From NCBI GenBank assembly GCA_958295865.1, contig CATQHF010000005.1:556419-620418 (forward strand): a stretch of 64,000 bases of DNA, read 5' to 3'. The stretch's first letter is position 1, and each line of letters begins with the position of its first letter. This document shows positions 16,546 to 25,165 of the stretch, one piece after another. The notes under the pieces are model-generated. The model did not search any database. It worked only from the letters and a program-made list of their open reading frames with translations, and was not told the DNA's origin. A program made the position numbers and the translations under genes. Origin of the DNA: an uncultured Dehalococcoidia bacterium. Lineage in GTDB: Bacteria > Chloroflexota > Dehalococcoidia > Lucifugimonadales > JADFKI01.

Positions 16546-17892
16546 ATGAAAAGCGTTTATAAGAGATTGGCAATGCCGGTATTGCTGCTGACGGCGGCGC
16601 TCGTGTTTGCGGCATGTTCGAGCGCGGCGCCGGAGCCGGTATCGGAAGCGCCGGCGGCGCAGGTGCAGCAGCAGGCGGCAGCGCCCGCCGCAACGAGCGC
16701 GCCGCCCACATCCGCGCCCGCAGCTGCGCCCGCGCCCGAAGACACGCCCACGCCGGAGCCGTCCAAGCCGGTGACGGCAGGCACGACGCCCGATGATTCC
16801 GCGCTTATCGTCACGCCGCCTACGGGCGACGAGAAGACGGTGCCGGAGATTACGGGCATCGCAAGCTGGATTAACTCCGAGCCGATGACCTTCGATGAGC
16901 AGCGCGGCGATGTGGTGCTGGTCGATTTCTGGACATATACCTGCGTGAACTGCATCCGCACGCTGCCTTTCCTGAAGGCGTGGCATGAGAAGTACGCCGA
17001 GCACGGGCTGGTCATCGTGGGCGTCCATACGCCTGAGTTTGAGTTCGAGAAAGACCGGGAGAATGTAATCGAAGCGGTCGAGACCTTCGGCCTGGAGTGG
17101 GCAGTCGCGCAGGACAACGACTTCAAGACATGGCGCGCTTTCAGCAACCGCTACTGGCCCGCCAAGTATCTCGTGGACAAGGACGGGCTGATTCGCTACA
17201 CGCACTTCGGCGAGGGCGCATACGAAGAGACCGAGCTTTGGATTCGCGGGCTGCTCATAGAGGCGGGGGCAGACCTGGAAGGCATCCCATCCAACACGAT
17301 CCCGGAGCCGCGCCATGCGGTCAACCTGCGCGAGAAGACGCGGGAGACGGGGCTGACGCGCGAGATATACGCGGGCTTCGAGCGCAACTACAACGCGCTG
17401 CTGTCGTCAGCGCCGTATGTGCTGCATCAGGAGTATTATGAGGAGGAGAGCGCGGAGATACTCTACACCGACCCCGGCGACCACAAGAATCACTTCCTCT
17501 ACCTGCAAGGGCTGTGGCGCAACGACGCCGAGCGGCTTGTGCATGCCCGCGCCACCGAGGGTTATGAGGACTACCTAGCCCTGAAGTTCAACGCGACTAG
17601 CGTGAACGCCGTGATGTCGCCGGTGAACGGCAATGCCTACGAAGTGCGCGTTACGCTGGACGACATGCCCATCAGCAGCGAGGCGGCGGGCGCGGATGTG
17701 ATGTTCGACGCAGACGGCAACGGCTACATCACCGTCGACTCCGCGAGAATGTATAATGTGGTCAACCTGTCCGAATATAGCGGTCACGAACTGAAGCTCA
17801 GCTCCAACTCGTCGGAGTTCTCGCTGTTCGCCTACACATTCGGCGCATACGACGGCGGCGAGCCTGCGCCGACAGGGCCGGACGGCAGCTAA
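16546..17892 (+). CDS. Thioredoxin-like (TlpA/DipZ C-terminal type) lipoprotein
   Basis: 448 residues from the ATG at 16546, preceded by AAAGGAG. A lipoprotein signal ends in LVFAAC. A long Ala/Pro/Thr-rich linker leads to a redoxin domain whose active site is CVNC in FWTYTCVNCIRTLPFL, with VVGVHTPEFEFE following, as in the extracytoplasmic part of mycobacterial DipZ. The cis-Pro loop region is WPAKYLVDKDG. The C-terminal ~170 residues form the DipZ-type beta-rich domain (LYLQGLWRNDAERLVHA). DipZ fuses this to CcdA; here a free CcdA is encoded at 38944-39858. A role in extracytoplasmic thiol reduction, for example of apocytochromes, is inferred. Confidence 0.85.
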   Translation: MKSVYKRLAMPVLLLTAALVFAACSSAAPEPVSEAPAAQVQQQAAAPAATSAPPTSAPAAAPAPEDTPTPEPSKPVTAGTTPDDSALIVTPPTGDEKTVPEITGIASWINSEPMTFDEQRGDVVLVDFWTYTCVNCIRTLPFLKAWHEKYAEHGLVIVGVHTPEFEFEKDRENVIEAVETFGLEWAVAQDNDFKTWRAFSNRYWPAKYLVDKDGLIRYTHFGEGAYEETELWIRGLLIEAGADLEGIPSNTIPEPRHAVNLREKTRETGLTREIYAGFERNYNALLSSAPYVLHQEYYEEESAEILYTDPGDHKNHFLYLQGLWRNDAERLVHARATEGYEDYLALKFNATSVNAVMSPVNGNAYEVRVTLDDMPISSEAAGADVMFDADGNGYITVDSARMYNVVNLSEYSGHELKLSSNSSEFSLFAYTFGAYDGGEPAPTGPDGS

Positions 17893-17902
17893 CAGGACGC
17901 AC

Positions 17903-18000
17903 AGAAAATTGCATTAGTACAGTTTAGCCGTCGATGGGCAAGCGTTTTCGCCCCCATCCTAACCTTCCCCCAAAGGGGGAAGGGACTAATGCAATTTTCT
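17903..18000 (+). mobile_element. MITE-like element, copy C (intact termini)
   Basis: 98 bp with perfect 16-bp terminal inverted repeats, AGAAAATTGCATTAGT at 17903-17918 and ACTAATGCAATTTTCT at 17985-18000. The body contains GTCGATGGGCAAGCGTTTTCG and the palindrome CCTTCCCCC-AAA-GGGGGAAGG. It has no coding capacity. AACAGGA occurs near both sides (17891-17897, 18002-18008), a possible but imprecise target duplication. Confidence 0.75.
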
Positions 18001-18053
18001 CAACAGGATCACGGGACGGATAGCACAGATAAGATGAGAGTGAGATACTGATA

Positions 18054-18995
18054 ATGGTCAAGGGGCTTATTGTGGGCGTGGTAATGTCGGCTTTGCTCGC
18101 GGCGGCGGCGATGGGCTGCGGGCAGGTGTCAGCGCCATGGGCGGGGGCTACCAATGATGACGATTACGCTCGGCCGGACGAGGTGGAGCTTATCAAGGGG
18201 CCCGTGTCGCCGGACGGATTGCAGGCGATCTTCGCCACGCCCGACATCGCAACCGGCGAGCAGCGCATCGCGGTCGTGCTCACATCCGAAAAGGGGCTTG
18301 TGCGCTCACCCATCGCCACGATGACTTCGTTCCACTACGCTGACGGCGGCGCGGAAGCCGAAATGCGCGATACGGCGGTCGCCCTGTTCAGGCCGTTCCC
18401 GCTAGGCACGCGCGGGCTGTACTCGGCGCAGATGCAGTTCGACGCGCCCGGAGACTGGGGGCTGGAGATTGCGGTGCTGGACGATGAGGCGAACACGCTT
18501 AGAGCGGAGCTTCGCTTTGAGATAGCCGAGCAGACCGAAGCGCCCGCAAACGGCGCGGCGGCGACCGCAAGCGCAAGCAAGACCATCCACGACACCGACA
18601 TCGATGAGCTGACGACCGGCACATTGCAAGACACCGACCTGTACCAGATTAGCATCGCGGACGCGGTGCAGTCGGGGCTGCCGACGGTCATCGTGATGGC
18701 GAGTCCGGCGTTCTGCACCAACGCGGTATGCGGCCCACAGGTGGATGTGCTCAGCGAGCTTAAGGACAAGTACGCGGGCAAGGCGCACTTCATCCATGTG
18801 GACTTCTACGACAATCCGACGGAGATTCAGGGCGACCTGACGCGGGCGCGCGTGTCGCCCACCGTAATCGAGTGGAAGCTGCCAAGCACCGAATGGTCGT
18901 TCGTGGTCAACCGCGAAGGCATCATCCACCGGCGCTTCGAGGCGTTCGCGCCCTTGGAAGAACTAGAGCAAGCGCTTCTTGAAGTGCTGGGCTAA
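18054..18995 (+). CDS. Thioredoxin-fold lipoprotein with atypical CxxxxC site
   Basis: 313 residues. The signal peptide ends in a lipobox AAAMGC. Residues ~45-160 form a beta-rich domain (RIAVVLTSEKGLV, then FPLGTRGLYSAQMQFDAPGDW) resembling the FixH/YtkA-type copper-associated domains. Residues ~200-310 form a thioredoxin-like domain with ASPAFCTNAVCGPQVD: the two Cys are separated by four residues rather than two, followed by HFIHVDFYDNP. It lies directly downstream of another thioredoxin-like lipoprotein, separated by a MITE-like element. Copper delivery or haem-apoprotein reduction are both plausible; neither is shown. Confidence 0.7.
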   Translation: MVKGLIVGVVMSALLAAAAMGCGQVSAPWAGATNDDDYARPDEVELIKGPVSPDGLQAIFATPDIATGEQRIAVVLTSEKGLVRSPIATMTSFHYADGGAEAEMRDTAVALFRPFPLGTRGLYSAQMQFDAPGDWGLEIAVLDDEANTLRAELRFEIAEQTEAPANGAAATASASKTIHDTDIDELTTGTLQDTDLYQISIADAVQSGLPTVIVMASPAFCTNAVCGPQVDVLSELKDKYAGKAHFIHVDFYDNPTEIQGDLTRARVSPTVIEWKLPSTEWSFVVNREGIIHRRFEAFAPLEELEQALLEVLG

Positions 18996-19001
18996 GCTAC
19001 T

Positions 19002-21899
19002 CTAAATCAGATCCGCGAGGAACTCTACTAGGTGCTTCGCCTTCTTGCCCGTGCCGTGCTCTACCTGCTGTCGGCACGACATTCCCTCCATTACAAGCTC
19101 GAAGTCGCCCTGCTGCGCGCGCACCGCCGGGAATAGCGACATCTCCCCGATGCTCATGGATATGTCGTAGTGTTCCTTCTCCAGCCCGAACGAACCCGCC
19201 ATGCCGCAGCAGCCCGATTGTATCTCTTGCGCGTCGCAGCCGGGTATGGCGTTCAGCGCCTGCATCGCGGCGCGCGTGCCTACCAGCGCCTTCTGGTGGC
19301 AATGTCCGTGGAACAGAACCTTGCCGGGCGCTCGCGTGTAGTCGAGGGACGCGCCATGCGTCTCTTGCGCGTACAGCAGGAACTCCTCGATGAGCATGGT
19401 GTTGTCGGCAATCGCCTTTGCCTTGGCGTCGCCGCCCAGCAGGTCGGCGTACTCATCGCTGAAGCTCAGGATGCAGCTCGGCTCGATGCCCACGAGCTTC
19501 GCGCCCTGGGCGATGTACGGATACACGCTGTCCACATTGGCGCGGGCGCTCGCCTTCGCCTTGTCCATGAACCCTTTGGACAGCATCGGACGACCGCAGC
19601 ATCCGACCTGCGGCAGCACAACCTGATAGCCGAGGCTACGCAGCACCTTCACGGCGGCAATTCCCAGCTCAGGATGGTTGTAGTTCGTGAAGGTGTCGGG
19701 GAACAACAACACCGTGCCTAGCTTGGCGTCCGACGCGGGCGAGCCGCCCGACGCCCTGAACCACTGCCTGAAAGTCCGGCTTGCCAGCATAGGCAATTCC
19801 CGCCGCCTGTCGATGCCCGCGTATCGTTCCAGCAGTTCCTTGCCGATGGCAGACTTGAGCGGCAGGTTGGTCAGAGGCGCTAAGGGCGACGCCATCTTGT
19901 TGAAGAAGGCGACATTGCCCATCAGCCTGTCGCGCAGCGAGTAGCCGTTTTTCTTGTGGTACTTGTCAAGGAACTCGTACTTGAGCTTCGCCATGTCCAC
20001 ATTGGAGGGACATTCCGCCTTGCACCCCTTGCATTCGATGCACAAGTCCATTACATCGCGCATCCGCTCGCCGGTGAGCGATTCGTGCGGCAGCGCGCCC
20101 GACATCGCGCCGCGAAGCGCGTTTGCCCTGCCGCGCGTGGAGTGCTCTTCATCGCGCGTTACCATGAACGACGGACACATCGTGCCGCCCAGCACCTTGC
20201 GACATGCGCCCTGCCCATTGCACATCTCTATGGCGTGCGCGAAACTGCCCTCTTCGGCGTAGGCAAAGCCTGTCCGCATCTCAATCGGCTTGTAGTCGGG
20301 GCTGATACGCAGGCTTTCGGTCATCGGCGACGCATCCACAATCTTGCCGGGGTTCATGATGCCGTTAGGGTCGAAGGCGCGCTTCACATCGCGGAAGGCG
20401 TCGTATATGCGGCTGCCGAACATCTTCTCGTTGTAGGGGCTGCGTACCAGGCCGTCGCCGTGTTCGCCACTCAGCGAGCCGCCGTATTCCAGCACCAGGT
20501 CACTTATCTCGTCGGATATTGACACCATCCTATCCACGCCGTCGCTGTCCTTGAGGTTGATGAGCGGGCGGATGTGAAGGCAGCCGACGCTGGCGTGTCC
20601 ATAGTAGCCGGCCTCTGTGCCGTGCGCCTGCACAATCTCATCGAAGCGCTTGACGAACTGCGGCAGCTTCTCGGGCGCGACCGCCGTGTCCTCTACGAAG
20701 GGCAACGGCTTGGCGTCGCCCGGCACATTCATCATCAAGCCAAGCCCTGCCTTGCGTACATCCCAGACTTTGGCTTGGTCCGCCGGATCGACGAGGCGCG
20801 GCATCGCGTAGCCGAGCTTGTCTCGCCTGATGCGCGCTTCGAGCCGTTCCAGCTTCGCTGTCAGCTCGGATTCGGTTTCGGCGACGACCTCGACGACAAG
20901 CAATGCTTCCGGGTCTCCCTCGATGAAGTCGGTGATGCGCGAGTATGCCAGATTGCTCTTTGCCTGCCGAATGATCATGCTGCCGATGAGTTCTACGGCT
21001 GCCGGCTCCATCTCCAGCGTCGCGACGGTCGCTTCCATGGACTCGATGAGGTCGTGGAAGTGGATGACCGATAGCGCGCGCAGCTTGGGACGCGGCACGA
21101 TCTTGAGCTTGGCTTCTGTGATGGTAACAAGCGTGCCTTCCGAGCCGACGACAAAGCGCGCCATGTTGAAGTCGCTGCCGCCAACGAACTCGTCGAGGTT
21201 GTAGCCGGACACGCGGCGCTGGATCTTGGGGTAGCGCGCCAGAATCTCGGAGCGGTGCGCCTCGCCGATGCTGAAGAGCTTGCGATATATGTCGGCTTCA
21301 AGGCTTTCGCCGCGCATCTTCGCTTCGAGCTGCGCGCCGTCGAGCGCTCCGAAGCGCGCGCGGTCGCCGTCGGAGAGCACCACATCGAGCGATTCCACAT
21401 TGTCAACCGTCTTGCCCCACATGATAGAGTGCGCGCCGCAGGAGTTGTTGCCGAGCGCGCCGCCGACATTGCCGCGGCTGCTGGTGCTGGGGTCGGGCGT
21501 GAAGAACATGCCGCTGGAAGCGATCTTGTGGTTCAATTCGTCGAGGATGATGCCCGGCTGGGCGCGCACCCAGCCCTCATCGGCATTGACCTCGATGACA
21601 TCGCGCATATAACGCGAGAAGTCCATCACTATGGCATTTGCCACCGTCTGGCCGGCGAGGCTGGTGCCGCCGCCCCTGGGCAGCACGGGAAGGTTGTGGC
21701 GATGGGCGGTCTCCAGCACGGCGATGACATCGTCCGCGCTCCTGGGCAGCACGACGCCGACGGGTTCGATCTGGTAGATGCTGGCGTCGGTGCTGTAAAG
21801 CATGCGCGTCATCTTGTCGAAGCGCACCTCGCCCGTTACGGCGCGGCGCAGTTCCTCCACGAGTTCCTTGGTATCAGCTTCCATCGCCTGCGTTGCCAT
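19002..21899 (-). CDS. FAD-binding / Fe-S oxidoreductase (YdiJ/D-lactate dehydrogenase type)
   Basis: About 965 residues from the ATG at 21899 (an earlier GTG-like extension is unconvincing). Order: FAD_binding_4 domain (VLPRGGGTSLAGQTV), FAD-oxidase C-terminal domain (YGHASVGCLHIRP and SLSGEHGDGLVRSP), a dicluster ferredoxin segment (QGACRKVL..TMCPSF and CIECKGCKAECPSNVDMA), and a cysteine-rich CCG domain twice (VGCCGRPMLSKGF and SGCCGMAGSFG). This one-chain design is that of YdiJ and related D-2-hydroxyacid dehydrogenases that pass electrons through Fe-S clusters to quinone. Substrate may be D-lactate, glycolate or D-2-hydroxyglutarate. Converges with the lipoprotein gene 7 bases away. Confidence 0.9.
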   Translation of the reverse strand: MATQAMEADTKELVEELRRAVTGEVRFDKMTRMLYSTDASIYQIEPVGVVLPRSADDVIAVLETAHRHNLPVLPRGGGTSLAGQTVANAIVMDFSRYMRDVIEVNADEGWVRAQPGIILDELNHKIASSGMFFTPDPSTSSRGNVGGALGNNSCGAHSIMWGKTVDNVESLDVVLSDGDRARFGALDGAQLEAKMRGESLEADIYRKLFSIGEAHRSEILARYPKIQRRVSGYNLDEFVGGSDFNMARFVVGSEGTLVTITEAKLKIVPRPKLRALSVIHFHDLIESMEATVATLEMEPAAVELIGSMIIRQAKSNLAYSRITDFIEGDPEALLVVEVVAETESELTAKLERLEARIRRDKLGYAMPRLVDPADQAKVWDVRKAGLGLMMNVPGDAKPLPFVEDTAVAPEKLPQFVKRFDEIVQAHGTEAGYYGHASVGCLHIRPLINLKDSDGVDRMVSISDEISDLVLEYGGSLSGEHGDGLVRSPYNEKMFGSRIYDAFRDVKRAFDPNGIMNPGKIVDASPMTESLRISPDYKPIEMRTGFAYAEEGSFAHAIEMCNGQGACRKVLGGTMCPSFMVTRDEEHSTRGRANALRGAMSGALPHESLTGERMRDVMDLCIECKGCKAECPSNVDMAKLKYEFLDKYHKKNGYSLRDRLMGNVAFFNKMASPLAPLTNLPLKSAIGKELLERYAGIDRRRELPMLASRTFRQWFRASGGSPASDAKLGTVLLFPDTFTNYNHPELGIAAVKVLRSLGYQVVLPQVGCCGRPMLSKGFMDKAKASARANVDSVYPYIAQGAKLVGIEPSCILSFSDEYADLLGGDAKAKAIADNTMLIEEFLLYAQETHGASLDYTRAPGKVLFHGHCHQKALVGTRAAMQALNAIPGCDAQEIQSGCCGMAGSFGLEKEHYDISMSIGEMSLFPAVRAQQGDFELVMEGMSCRQQVEHGTGKKAKHLVEFLADLI

Positions 21900-22064
21900 A
21901 TAACAGTTACTCCGCTCTACATGCTGGTGTGGCAAAATGCCTACATTACAGGATAACGCTTTTGTGGAGGAGATTCAAAAATACGGACAAATTCAGTGGA
22001 GAAAATGGAAGTGCCGCTATTAGAAAGGCTACCCGTCTTGTTCCGGCTATTCGTCAATTCTTAA

Positions 22065-22571
22065 TTACGGCGTTAGGCGGCTAACGGGATAATCAGGTAA
22101 GTTCCTGTTCCATGAAGATATATTGAACACACCGCATCCTCTGACAATTGGGCGTTGCCACGGGCGCGAACTCGGACCTAGGATAGGGAGTTTTCCTTCT
22201 AATGCTCTCTGTCTGCTTAGTAGATGGGCGTCTGTCAAGGAATCCACGGCAATCAGCATAAAGTAGTCGATAGGCTTATTGGCTCGTCCTGATGCCCATT
22301 CATACAAGAAAGAATCGCGGTACTTGTAATAGAAGTCTCTATCTATTCGACCACTTTGGAATCGACAGACGAAATCCTTTAGGCGACGGTTAGGAGTCTG
22401 GGGCGCTTGAGGATCTTTGACTTCGATGAACAGATAGCGGTCAGCAAGTTCAACTACGAAGTCCACAGCCTTCATGCAGTGACTCAGTCCATGGTCGTTA
22501 CCATCAAACTTGCGTGCATTCACAGCGTCGGCGATGGTTATCTGCAAATTGCCTTCGGTGAGAACGGTCAT
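22065..22571 (-). CDS. PD-(D/E)XK nuclease-like partner of an AAA ATPase
   Basis: 168 residues, not a named family to me. The stretch KAVDFVVELADRYLFIEVKD gives D37, E50 and K52, the spacing of a PD-(D/E)XK nuclease core on adjacent strands. The rest is mixed helix and strand with many aromatics. Its ATG overlaps the stop of the ATPase gene (ATGA), so the pair is made together. ATPase plus small nuclease pairs are a common form of antiphage system, but this pairing does not match Septu (HNH), Gabija (OLD plus helicase) or PARIS (TOPRIM) from what I can see. Confidence 0.6.
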   Translation of the reverse strand: MTVLTEGNLQITIADAVNARKFDGNDHGLSHCMKAVDFVVELADRYLFIEVKDPQAPQTPNRRLKDFVCRFQSGRIDRDFYYKYRDSFLYEWASGRANKPIDYFMLIAVDSLTDAHLLSRQRALEGKLPILGPSSRPWQRPIVRGCGVFNISSWNRNLPDYPVSRLTP

Positions 22572-23590
22572 CGTCCGCCAACGCCTTTCAAACTGCGCTC
22601 AATCGTCCTATCGTACAAGTCAGTGAAAGTGTCTGCAATCGCGTTAGGCGAAATATCCAGATAATCGCTTGCTGTGTTACAGGCTATATCGCCCGTATCG
22701 TCTCGGTAAAGCGAATGGAACGCCACTTTGTCATTGATCGTCTTTCTTAAGTCAAGTTCCTCAAGGATGACATAGTCGTGCGTGGCAAAGAATATCTGAA
22801 CTCCCTCGCGCTGCAATTCAAGCAGCACATCTATCACCGCTCCAAACATCTTTGGATTCAGGTTCGTCTCCGGCTCATCCCAAAACAATACAGTGCCGTT
22901 TCGCAATACGCCGTTTTGTATTAGACGCCATAGCAAGCCCAACTTACGCATGCCTTCAGCAAGTAGCGAAAACTCAAGATTGCCCTGCCGGCTACTTAGG
23001 AAGAATTCTTCGTTGGTAACCGTAACCCGTCCCTCCATAGCCTTTCTAAGTTCCCTAAGCAAGCGTCTGCGTGATTCGTCCATAGGCCCTAGTAACGCAG
23101 GCAGGTAGGCACGTTCCAGAATATCCGCATACACTTCTTCGAAGTGAATCTCGCGCGCCGCATACAGCGACAAAAAACCTGGCGCATTGGAAAGCATCTC
23201 TTTGACAGGGATATAGACGCTTCTCATTTCGGAATCGCCCCAACGGTTATCGCCCTTTATTACAGCAGAAGCCGGTCTTTTCATGCGAGTCGAGAATGAG
23301 GCTTGCAGCCTGCGTTTACCACGGTGAACTTCTACAATTCCTCGAGCTTGCCCCTGCCGTCGTTTGACCAAACGCCCCAACGAGAGATTTGAAGGCATAA
23401 ATACTCGCACTAACTTCTCAGAAAAAGATCTGCCCGTTCCCGCCACATCGCACGCCGCATAGCACACTTTCATCAGATGTGTCTTGCCCGTGCCGTTAGC
23501 ACCCACAAACACATTGATGCCAGGTGAAAACTCCAACTCAAAGTCAGAAAACGCGGTAAAGCGTTGCAGGCGCACCTTTGTCAATGTCAT
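22568..23590 (-). CDS. AAA15/AAA21-type ATPase, OLD/SMC-like
   Basis: 340 residues from the ATG at 23590, which has GGAGGG seven bases ahead; a GTG four codons upstream is less likely. Walker A is VGANGTGKTH (residues 29-38). The Walker B region is TVLFWDEPETNLNP, and the switch histidine lies in FFATHDYVILEE. The middle is helical (residues ~130-230), with LLAEGMRKLGLLWRLI as the ABC-signature-like segment. There is no TOPRIM domain, so it is shorter than OLD nucleases. Couples by a 4-base overlap to the nuclease-like gene. Base composition is poorer in GC than the flanks. Confidence 0.82.
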   Translation of the reverse strand: MTLTKVRLQRFTAFSDFELEFSPGINVFVGANGTGKTHLMKVCYAACDVAGTGRSFSEKLVRVFMPSNLSLGRLVKRRQGQARGIVEVHRGKRRLQASFSTRMKRPASAVIKGDNRWGDSEMRSVYIPVKEMLSNAPGFLSLYAAREIHFEEVYADILERAYLPALLGPMDESRRRLLRELRKAMEGRVTVTNEEFFLSSRQGNLEFSLLAEGMRKLGLLWRLIQNGVLRNGTVLFWDEPETNLNPKMFGAVIDVLLELQREGVQIFFATHDYVILEELDLRKTINDKVAFHSLYRDDTGDIACNTASDYLDISPNAIADTFTDLYDRTIERSLKGVGGR

Positions 23591-23694
23591 GCAGCCCTCC
23601 ACCTAATCATTGCCCGCATGCTAGGTTGGTGTAAAGATTTCGTCAACCACCGTAAAGCAACAAATTAGATGTATGAATTAGGCGCACACCACTC

Positions 23695-25008
23695 CTAGCC
23701 ATCGTCCCTATCCTCCGGCACGCCCTTGAAGACATATACCACGCGACGCCAGTTCAGCGCGACCAGCAGGGCGGCAAGCGCAAGGATTATGAGGGACGAC
23801 CACATACGCAGCGGCACATTCTCTTCCTCAACAACGCCAAGTAAGTTCAGTATCCCCAGAGTCGCCAGATACACTACGAATATGCCGAGCAACGCAAGCC
23901 CATGCCACAGTTTGATGATTCGCGTGGATATTATCAGAATGCCGAACGCCGCCACCATCGCCGTCAGCAGGAACTCGCTGGACTGCAATCCGAAGGGAGT
24001 AGTTAGGCGGCGGAAAAATTCGACAGGTTCATAGTGGTCGAGCGGGAAGTTCAGCGGCTGGCCCGCCGAGATGCTGAAAATCACCACTATGCTGCCAATC
24101 AGCAGGGTGAGCTGGTTCACCTGCGAGGATATGAGCGTGGTCAAGCCGTCGTTCGGGTTGGCGCGCAGGCTGAACAGCACGGCGACGATAATTTCAGGGG
24201 ACTCCGAAGCCAGCGGCGCGAGCCACTGTATCAGCAGAAACTTGCTGATGCCCAGAGCCTCGCCCGTCGCCTCCAGTCCATGCACGAACGGGGGCGCTAC
24301 TATGATAATTATTGCCGCGCTATAAACGAACAGCCCAAGCACCCACAGACGCCTATACAGCGGCTTGAAGCTGGCTATCGTCGCCGCGGCTCCCAGCAGG
24401 TCAGGCTCCTCAGACTCCTGCGTAGAGCTCCTCCACAAGTAGAAGATGTACACGCCGATGAACACTGCCGCGAGCCATATAGGAATTATCTTGGTGAAGG
24501 CGACGACTATCGTCAGCAGCGTGGCAACCACGAGCATCGGCAGTTCAAGTTTCAGCAGACCGCGCATATCGAAGCTCGTGCGACGCTTGAGCCAGAATAT
24601 GATAATCACCGCCGACCATCCAAGTCCGATGAGCAGGCGGTTCGCGCCCGTAACATTGGCGGCGGCAAGCGACATTTTCTCTGTCACCTCGGGCATCTGT
24701 GGATCGAAGGACTGCCCGGCGTTCCACGCAAGCGTCGCCTCCACCATGTACTCAGGCATGACGGCGATGAGCGCGAGCACAGCGATGGCGAAGGACGCGG
24801 ACACATCCAGCTGGGCGACTTCTGCTGCCCAAGATAGCAGGAATGCGCCGCCGATTATCCCGATGCCAAATATCAGAGCCTCCAGCGCGGGAGAGAGGTG
24901 TAATCCTATACTCTCCCCAAAGAATCTCAGTATCACGCCGGGAATGCCCACACCCCCAAGCAATACTATCGAAGCCCAGAACTTTCCGTTTGCGGCATTA
25001 GAGGTCAA
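23695..25008 (-). CDS. Sodium/calcium exchanger family membrane protein
   Basis: 437 residues, ~11 membrane helices. The two alpha-repeats of the CaCA superfamily are present: ALIAVMPEYMVEATLAWNA plus NVTGANRLLIGLGWS in the first half, and LAPLASESPEIIVAVLF plus SSQVNQLTLLIGS in the second. Each has the acidic residue (E in MPEYMVE and SESPE) that coordinates the cation. A cytoplasmic loop with QESEEPDLLG separates the halves. The usual GNxxG of alpha-repeats is GANRLL/SSQVNQL here, so it is a divergent member; ion specificity is uncertain. Confidence 0.82.
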   Translation of the reverse strand: MTSNAANGKFWASIVLLGGVGIPGVILRFFGESIGLHLSPALEALIFGIGIIGGAFLLSWAAEVAQLDVSASFAIAVLALIAVMPEYMVEATLAWNAGQSFDPQMPEVTEKMSLAAANVTGANRLLIGLGWSAVIIIFWLKRRTSFDMRGLLKLELPMLVVATLLTIVVAFTKIIPIWLAAVFIGVYIFYLWRSSTQESEEPDLLGAAATIASFKPLYRRLWVLGLFVYSAAIIIIVAPPFVHGLEATGEALGISKFLLIQWLAPLASESPEIIVAVLFSLRANPNDGLTTLISSQVNQLTLLIGSIVVIFSISAGQPLNFPLDHYEPVEFFRRLTTPFGLQSSEFLLTAMVAAFGILIISTRIIKLWHGLALLGIFVVYLATLGILNLLGVVEEENVPLRMWSSLIILALAALLVALNWRRVVYVFKGVPEDRDDG

Positions 25009-25165
25009 GGGTTGTTTCTCCGATTCAGATATTGCGGGACGCAGGACGACGCCAAGCGGTGTGCGAATGTCAGGCGCGCCGAGATACGGCGCTGCTTATG
25101 TGAACGATGGGGAAGCACGAACGGGGAATGCAATATGAAAGATTGCCTTATGGCTGCCGAGCGGG

